This document shows positions 1-7,900 of a DNA stretch of 9,423 nt, piece by piece. Source of the DNA: Chlorobiota bacterium. Lineage in GTDB: Bacteria; Bacteroidota; Bacteroidia; Bacteroidales; JAADGE01. A model generated the notes under the pieces. The model was not told the DNA's origin and did not search any database. It saw nothing but the letters and a program-made list of their open reading frames with translations. The stretch spans positions 1 through 9,423 of the forward strand of contig JAUVIG010000124.1 of the NCBI GenBank assembly GCA_030592825.1, given 5' to 3'. Both the position numbers and the translations under genes were made by a program. Positions within the stretch are counted from its first letter, which is position 1, and every line of letters starts with the position of its first letter.

Positions 1-1
1 A

Positions 2-1969
2 ATAACAGGCGGAAACAACTTCAGTCTTGGTTCTTATGTATGGTTATTCACAAGCGGAACAAATACCTTTCAAACTACTGTATCAAGTTTTTCAGGAACA
101 ATAACGCTTGATATCAACAGTACGGTTCGTTTTAACAGAACAACAAACGGTTCCGATCAAAATATCCCGGGTGGGGTTACATATGGTAATATTGAATTTT
201 ACGGCAGTAACCAAAAAATTCCGCAGGCAAATCTCGATATAAACGGTAATGTTTCGGCAGTCGGATATACACCCGTTTTAACCGATCTTTCACATCAAAT
301 AAATGTTGCAGGCGATTGGAATATGAGTCTTGTTACAACCAATCTTACAGGAACAAATGTTGTTATATTCGACGGAATTAATCAAGATATAAGCCAATCG
401 AATTTCTCACATGTATATTTTTCTAATTCCGGAACCAAAAATATTTCCGGAACTCTTGATATTTTAAACAATCTTGTTATTCAAGCAAACGTAATTGTTG
501 ATGCAGGTGAAAGAAATATTTATATAGAAGGTAATTGGACTGAAAACGGAAACGGACAATTTCATCAAATCGGAGGACGTGTTACATTTGACGGTACAAC
601 TGCAAATCAGACAATTCAGACCAATGCAAACAGTTATTTTTACAACTTCACAATCGACAAATCAGGGGCAAATAAATTACTTACACTTAATTCTGACATT
701 GATATTAACGGAACATTCGATTTTGCAGAGGATAACGCATCACTTAACATGAACGGAAATGATTTTTATGTTGCACGTGACTTTTATTTTCGTGAAGGCT
801 GTATTTTTACTCACAATAACGGAAAAGCATACTTCGACGGAACAAATATTGCTCAACTTATTAGAAACTATAACACAAGTACAATTGTTTTTAACGATGC
901 AGAATTTCTCGGAACAGCTGTAAAAAGATTATATGAAAATTCTTTCAAATTTGAAGGTGATGTTTTTATAAATAACACAACACTTGACGGTCAATGGTGG
1001 GATCATTATGTTGAAGGAAATTGGATTAATACAGGTGTTTTCAGACACTCAAACACATTGCATTTTAACGGAGCCGGTGTTCAAAGTATCTCTCAATCAA
1101 GTTTTCATACAGTTCGATTCGGAGGTGGTACCAATACTAAAACCCTTGCCGGAGATATAAGTTTAACAGGACATCTGTATATTGATGATGCAACTCTTGA
1201 TGTGAGTGGTTCAAACTACGATATTACTTTGGACGATTATTGGCATAATGACAGTACAGGTTCTTTTATTGCCAGACAAGGTACGGTAACTTTTACAGGC
1301 GAATGGAATTATCTTTTTACAGGTGAAAGCAACACTCAATATGCCGGCGGAACTTATTTGACTACACAAGGAGGAACTAAAAGTTTTTATAATCTTACAG
1401 TAAATTGTTTAAGTGAGGATCATTGGCAGATATTAAGAGGAGACTTGCATGTTACAAATAATTTTAATATTAATGAAGGCGATTTCAGACAAAGCCATGA
1501 TCCGAATAATTACGGAATAAATGATATTTATGTCGGCGGAGATTTTATTAGTAACGGACAATTCCGAAATAATAATTACGGAGAATTTATTGAACTGAAT
1601 CCTACAACCGGAAGTTATACTTTTGACCCCGGAACTGCTAATACATACAGCATATTTAATTTTAACGGTGCAGCCGGAACTTCATATGCTTTTGAAAGTG
1701 ATTTTAATTTATACGACAATAGAGCAATTACAATTACAAATGGTGATATTGACTTGAATTCGTATAAAATTACTACAAATAGTTCAGGTGGTGATATTAC
1801 AATAAACGGCGGAACGCTTGAAGTTGATTCATCTGCAATTATTAGTATGGGTAGCGGAGCAACATTAACAAATGCCGGCGGAATTTTTATGCTTACCGGA
1901 CATACCGATGATCCGGCATCACTTATTGCTACATCAGGAAACTTTACATTTGTTCAATCTTCCGGAATA
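2..1969 (+). repeat. Small beta-solenoid repeats of unit A (six turns)
   Basis: Each turn runs from a 'G-[DN]-W' loop through a strand such as VIFDGINQDI, VTFDGTTANQTI or LHFNGAGVQSI. A strand of the 'FYNFTI' or 'FYNLTV' type follows, then a 'GTKNI' or 'NTKTL' strand, then 'GDI.L.G.L'. The phase is about 80 residues. The third turn (near residues 261-340) is atypical: it has the first Cys (C267) and a charged strand with 'AVKRLYENSFKFEGDV'. The next turn is preceded by a 'WWDHY' cluster. The turn near residues 414-515 is longer than average and has a second Cys (C469). The boundaries are my reading of the pattern and may shift by a few residues. Confidence 0.72.
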
Positions 1970-4900
1970 ATTCATGCTCAAAACTACCGAATTGAAGGAA
2001 CAACCGGAAACGGAATTGATATTCAAGGCGGAAGCATTGACGGAACAAATACTTTTCAAAGCGGAAGCTTTTCCGGAGGAAGCGGAACAGCATATCTTAC
2101 CACAAGTGCTGTAAATCTTGGGGGAGACAGAACAATAGCAAATGTAACTTTCAACACCGGACCTACTTACAATGTTCAAAGAACATCCGGAACAGGAGAT
2201 ATGAACTTTGAAAATGCTGCGGGAACACTTGCAGGAGAAGACTATGATAATGATCCCGGAACATTTGTAAATTGGACATATCCGGGAGCAGTTTATTGGG
2301 ATGGAAATTCTGACGGTGACGGAGATAATGTACATTGGAACGACCCTCAAAATTGGGCAAGCGATGCTGTGCCTGATATTAGTTCTCTTGTAATTCTTGA
2401 TCACAATGCAGTTGCAGGTGCATACACAGTTAGTTTATCAACAATTGCAGACGGATCAGCACAAAGTATTATGTTTAATTCCGGAGCAAATCAAATATCT
2501 CTTGTCTTAAACGGGCAAGAACTTACAATTGCCGAAGATATTACAATCGGAGCAAATTCTGTATTAACACAAACAAATGCAACCGATACAATTAAAGTTG
2601 GCGGAAGTTGGTCAAATGAAGGAACTTTCAATGAGGGAACTTCAACTGTTGTCTTTAATCCGACTACAGGAACTCATACAATTACAACACAAGGTGCAGG
2701 CGATGCTTTTTACAATTTTGTTGTAAACGGAACAGGAGGAACAAATATTATAAGCTCAACACTTGATATAAACGGTGATGTTGAATTATCAGCAGGAACA
2801 CTTAACGGTGGCACAAACACAATTACAGTAGCCGGTGATTGGACAAGAAGCGGCGGAACTGTTTTTAATGTTGGTACAAGTACCGTGAATTTTGATAATA
2901 ACGGAAATCAAAGTATAAACGGAGGCGAATTTTATAACTTCATAACAAGTACCTCCGGAACAAAAACCGCAACTGCAAATATTGATATTGATAATGATAT
3001 TACAATTGGTGCAGGAACAGTTTTTAACGGCGGAACAAATATAATCTATGTTGGGGACGACTGGACAAATAATGTCGGAAATGCCGGTTTCACCCAAGCA
3101 GGAGCGGGAACAGTTATTTTTGACGGAGAACACTCCGGACAAGATATCGGTTCTGTTTCAACACAAGTAACAACTTTCAATAATGTTACAATTACCGGAA
3201 CTCAAACTAAATATACTCGAAGAAGTATTACAATTAACGGAAATCTTATTATTACAAGTGCAGCACTTTATATTGTTGACGGAACAACCGTAAACGGTGC
3301 AGGCGGAAGCAACACAATTAATATGAGTGCAGGTCGCATTTATGTAAATGGTGCAAATAATTTTCCGCAAAACTTTGAGACTATAAACTTATCAGGCGGA
3401 ACTGTTGATTATTATGCAGATATTAACCAAACAATATATGCTACAACCTATTATGCACTGATGGTAAGAAGAATTAATGCAGGAAATCTCACAACTAAAA
3501 CAGTTGCCGGAGATATTACAGTAAATAATACACTTTATATCTATGATGACGAAACTCTTTTGGATGTTGATGATAATACTATAAATCTTTACGGTAATTT
3601 AAGTCTTGCAACAGACGGACGGCAAATTGATTGGGGAACTGACGGAACTCTTATTCATTTTGGAGAATATTGGACCGTAGATGTCGATATTGATTTTCTT
3701 AATAACGTAATAAAAAAGAATCGCGGATATATGAGAGTAAGATATAAAAGCCTTGATATTACAGGAGATTTATCAATACTTGAAGATGCTTATTTTCAGC
3801 AAGATACTGTGAATGTTATATGCACAGGTGCTAATAAAACATTCACTCTTGCTGCTACTTCTTATGTTAATTCATACAATCCCGAAACACTCGGATCAAA
3901 TTCCGGAAGAAAAGCATTCCCTGTAGATTTTACTACCTATAATATACATAAAGACAGTAGAGTATATTTAAGAGGGACAATAGGAGACCAAGAAATTTAT
4001 ACTATACCCAACTACGGTAATTTATATTTATATACTCATGCCGAAATAGATCAAACACTTGACGGAAATCTTGATGTTGAAGGTGAATTCAGAATGTATG
4101 ATGAACCTACATTATTTGATGCAGGTTATAATATTAACATTGCCGGTGATTATGTTGATATCAGAAAATATTCACCAACCGGTACAACAACAATGACCTT
4201 CGACGGTGCCGATCAACGCATTATTGATGCTGCAACCGGAACAACAGTTTTCGATATGAAAAATGTTGTTTTTGCAGGCAGCGGACAAAAATCATTACAT
4301 TACAGCGGTGATGATTATTACAATGTTACAGGTGATTTAACAATTAACTCCGGTGTAACGGTATATCTGCCGAGAAGATTAGATTTCAGCGGAGCAAATT
4401 GGACTAATAACGGAATCTTTAATCATACAGCTTATGTTGTCAATTTTACGGGAACTGTTGCACAAACTATTGATCCCGGAGTTGATAATGATTTTTACTC
4501 TGTTTTATTCAGTAATGCAGGCACAAAAACTTTCGTGAACACAGGTATTGATGTTAACAACGGAGCATTTACTATTGAAGGCGGAACAACAGTGAATATG
4601 GGTAACGGGCTTACTCATTTTATTGCTTCCGAAAGAATTACAAATAACGGCGGTACATGGACTACTACAAATGCAAATTTCATTTTCGATCGTAACGGAA
4701 CTCAATATCTTCCTGCAATGACATGTGAAGACATGACTTTTCGAAGATATGACCAATGGAACAGGGTCAGATATCTCGAAGGTGCAATTAATATTGATGA
4801 TTTAAATATTGAAGAAGGTACGCAATTACGTTGTTCACAAAATGGTGAAACTTCTACCCCGACATACAATGTTACAATGACAGGTAATTTTATAAATAAC

Positions 4901-7900
4901 GGTTATTTATATGCTTGGGGAAATACTTTTGCCTTTGAAAGTGATAATACAGATGCAAAAACAATAAAACAAGGACAAGGCTCTTTTGATAATGTTACTT
5001 TTAATCAAAGTATTTTAACTCAAAATACAAGAATTTACACTTTAACGGAAGAAACTCGTTTTTACGAAGATATGACAATCGGCTTAAATGCAACTCTTGA
5101 TTTAAACGGACAAATTCTTCGACTCGGAAACGATGACCCTAATGATCCGGTTGAACCGGATGCAGAAGAACATCTAATCGAATCAGGCGGAACTCTTGAT
5201 GTTGATGCAGGAGCCAATTTGTATTTTAGTTGCAGAGACCAAGGAAATCCGGTTTTGGATGTTGACGGGACACTTAAAATTGTCGGTACAAACGGGAATA
5301 ATGCAACCGTAACTTCAACAGACTGGCATTCAAATTCTCATCGAATTAATATAAACTTAAATAACGGAGCAACAATTCATGCTCAATATTATTTAATGAA
5401 ATATTTAACCGATGACGGTTTTTATGTTGATGCAGGTGCCGTAATCGACCCTGTTAATGACTTCTCAAACGGAACATGGTCTGATATAAATACAGGCGGA
5501 GGCAGATATTTATATTGCAATGCAGATGTTTCTGCAATAGGAACAGTTGATAATCTTACTTTTGATTACAGCGGTACACCAACAACAGGAACGCATTTTA
5601 ATGTTAAGAGAGATGTAGGTTCTGTCGGAGTACTGACTTTTGGAGGTACTGCAAGCGGTTTACTTGCCGGCTCAACATACGAAGCCGACCCGACCGGCGA
5701 AAATAATACAGGCTCAAGTTTAATTGAATGGCCTCCGGTATCGGAAGTATACTGGACAGGTGCAATCAGCACTGATTGGTTTATTGCAGGTAACTGGTCT
5801 CCTGCAACAGTACCTACAAATTTAATCAATGCAGTTATACCGATTCGTGCAAATAACCCGATTATTACAGGAAATAATGCAACTTGTAAAAACCTGCAAA
5901 TAACTGATGGATTCCTTATTATGCAATTAGGCTGGGATATTACAGTAAGCGGTGATGTATATATCGGAGCAGGTACATCTGTAGGGATTTTGGCAATTGA
6001 AGATCCAAGTTGTATTATCACAGTAAACGGAAACTGGACAAGAGGACAGAATGCACTTTTCGTTCACGGAAACGGAACTGTTATTTTTAATGCCGCCGGC
6101 GGAAGTGTATCAATTGATGCTCGTGATTCTGAATTTGGAAACCTGATTTTTAACGGAGGTGCTACATTTATGATTACCGGGCAAGAAACATTTGTTGACG
6201 GAAATCTTACAATCAGTAACGGAACATTATCACCAATTGTTAATGATTACAGATTAAAAATCAGAGGGAATTATAATAATTCAGGAGGAACTTTTGAAAC
6301 AACTACTGTCGGAACAGTCTGTTTTGATAATTCCGGAGACCAAACAATTACAAACGGTACATTTTGGCATGTTGAAATTGAAGGTTCAGGAACAAAATCA
6401 ACAGTAAATGCTTGTACTATTGACGGTAATCTGGATATAAAAACTGCAACTTTCCAAGGCGGTGCAGCTGTTGATATGAATAATTACGTAACAATTGAAG
6501 CTCCCGGAACTTTCAATGACGGAGGTTTTACACATACATTCTCCGGTTATCGTTGGACAGGAACAGGAACTTATGCAGGAGCAGGAATAATTGAATTTGA
6601 CAGAGACGGTTCTCAATACATTACAACTTCAAATTTCAACAGCCTTTTATTAAAAAATAACGGTGTTGTTACACTTGAAGGAGATATTGGTATGACAGGA
6701 AATCTTTCATTAATTGAACCAAACATGTATTTAAATGTAGTTGACTATCAGATTACTAATACATCCGGTACCGGTACATTCTCAATGGCTGATGACAGAA
6801 GGATTTATGTAAGAGGAGCAAATAATTTCCCGATTGGATTCAACACTTACAGCTTCCATAAAGACAGTTATTCAATGTATGACGGAACTATGGCTCAAAC
6901 AATAGCTCCTTTCCCTATAATTTACGGAAGGCTTTATCTTGACAACAGTGCTAAAACCGCAGGAGGACATCTTGATATTAACGGAAGATTATATTTCTAT
7001 GATGATGCTTCTTTGGATGTTACAACAAATAATTATCGAATAAATATTGAAGGAGACTGGTATAATACTGCCGGAGCAACCTTTATTCCGCATGAAGGAG
7101 AAGTTATATTTGACGGAAATGATGAGTATTCTTATTTAAGAGTATATGAAGACAGTAAAGACAGTAATCCTTTTTATAAATTAACTGTGAATAAAGGAGC
7201 CGGTGAAGTACGTTCTCATTGGACAGATATAACCGTTCAAGATAATTTAAGAGTTATAAACGGTATATTATATCAAGACGAAATAATGTATGTAGGCGGT
7301 GATATGTCGGCACTTTCAGGAACATTCGGAACAGCCGGAACTTATTATCTTAATAAAGCAGCCGGAAGTTCAAATCTTCAATTAAACGGTTCTGTATTAA
7401 ATAATCTAACCATAAATGCAGGGGCAACTTATTACCTGCAGGATGCTTTGGAAATGAACGGCAGTTTTAACTTGATTGCCGGAACTTTTGAAGGTAACGG
7501 ACAATTAGTAAGAATGGGTAATTACGGTGAAGTAAGCGAAATATCCGGACTATACAAAATAGGTGCCGGTGGTATTTTACAATTACCTAATTACGGAACA
7601 TTCAAAATAAATTCAGGTGGTGAAGTTTGGGTTGTCGGTGATGTTGATAATATTGCAACAGTAACAAACTATAACGGAAGATATTATTTTAATGTTGAAA
7701 ACGGAGGAGCAATAAGAGCAACAAATTATTTATTTGAATATATGGCAGAAGCCGGAGTTTACATAAAAGACGGCGGAATTATTAATAACAGTTACAATTT
7801 CAGCTACGGAACATTTACGAATTCTGCTGCCGGCGGAACTTGTTTACGAATTGAGAATAATCAAGACTTCACAGAAGCAGGGGGAAATCCGATTACGGAA

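Larger units (their letters stand above)
2..2293 (+). repeat. Macro-unit A, C-terminal part (residues 1-764)
   Basis: This is the end of a macro-unit whose head lies upstream of the window. It holds six small beta repeats anchored at W106, W179, F261, W341, W414 and F515, with spacings of 73, 82, 80, 73 and 101 residues. A conserved tail follows. The anchors read GDW, GNW, RDF, GNW, DYW and GDF, so the turn is recognisable but diverged. At 764 visible residues, A is already longer than D and nearly as long as C. Its repeats differ enough at the nucleotide level that I noticed no long exact copies, which argues against a recent tandem expansion or an assembly artefact. Confidence 0.8.
2294..5749 (+). 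repeat. Macro-unit B (1,152 residues)
   Basis: This is the longest complete macro-unit in view. It runs from the Trp head at W766 to just before the next head at W1918. It holds about ten small repeats, anchored near W870, W947, W1021, R1112, L1200, Y1384, W1467, I1546 and F1630, with one less regular turn between 1200 and 1384. A tail follows. The first five anchors lie at offsets 104, 181, 255, 346 and 434 from the head, nearly the same as in unit C. Unit B therefore looks like unit C with about 370 extra residues inserted before the tail. Five Cys fall here (1274, 1575, 1611, 1744, 1839). Confidence 0.8.

Noticed and set aside
1961..1966. Frequent 'tccgga' and 'ggcgga' words across the window, suggestive of a DNA uptake or regulatory repeat
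   Set aside because: They fall in phase with Ser-Gly and Gly-Gly codons of the repeat protein, so they are a by-product of amino acid and codon bias.
2309..2338. Possible dockerin or EF-hand in the Asp-Gly segment of head B
   Set aside because: Only one short Asp-Gly run is present, without the paired 12-residue loops and helices of a dockerin. A simple calcium-binding loop remains possible.
1934..2404. Antisense open frames on the minus strand (also at 2789-3142, 3158-3370, 4505-4756, 5566-6021, 6398-6616 and 8746-8991)
   Set aside because: They lie inside the long forward frame. Their Cys/Ser/Ile-rich make-up is what reverse-complementing ACA (Thr), GGA (Gly) and AAT (Asn) codons gives. 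None has a recognisable domain.
800..7843. Cysteine pairs indicating disulfide-linked modules
   Set aside because: I count 12 Cys in 3,140 residues (267, 469, 1274, 1575, 1611, 1744, 1839, 1962, 2004, 2107, 2138, 2614), with no repeated spacing, so no pairing can be supported.
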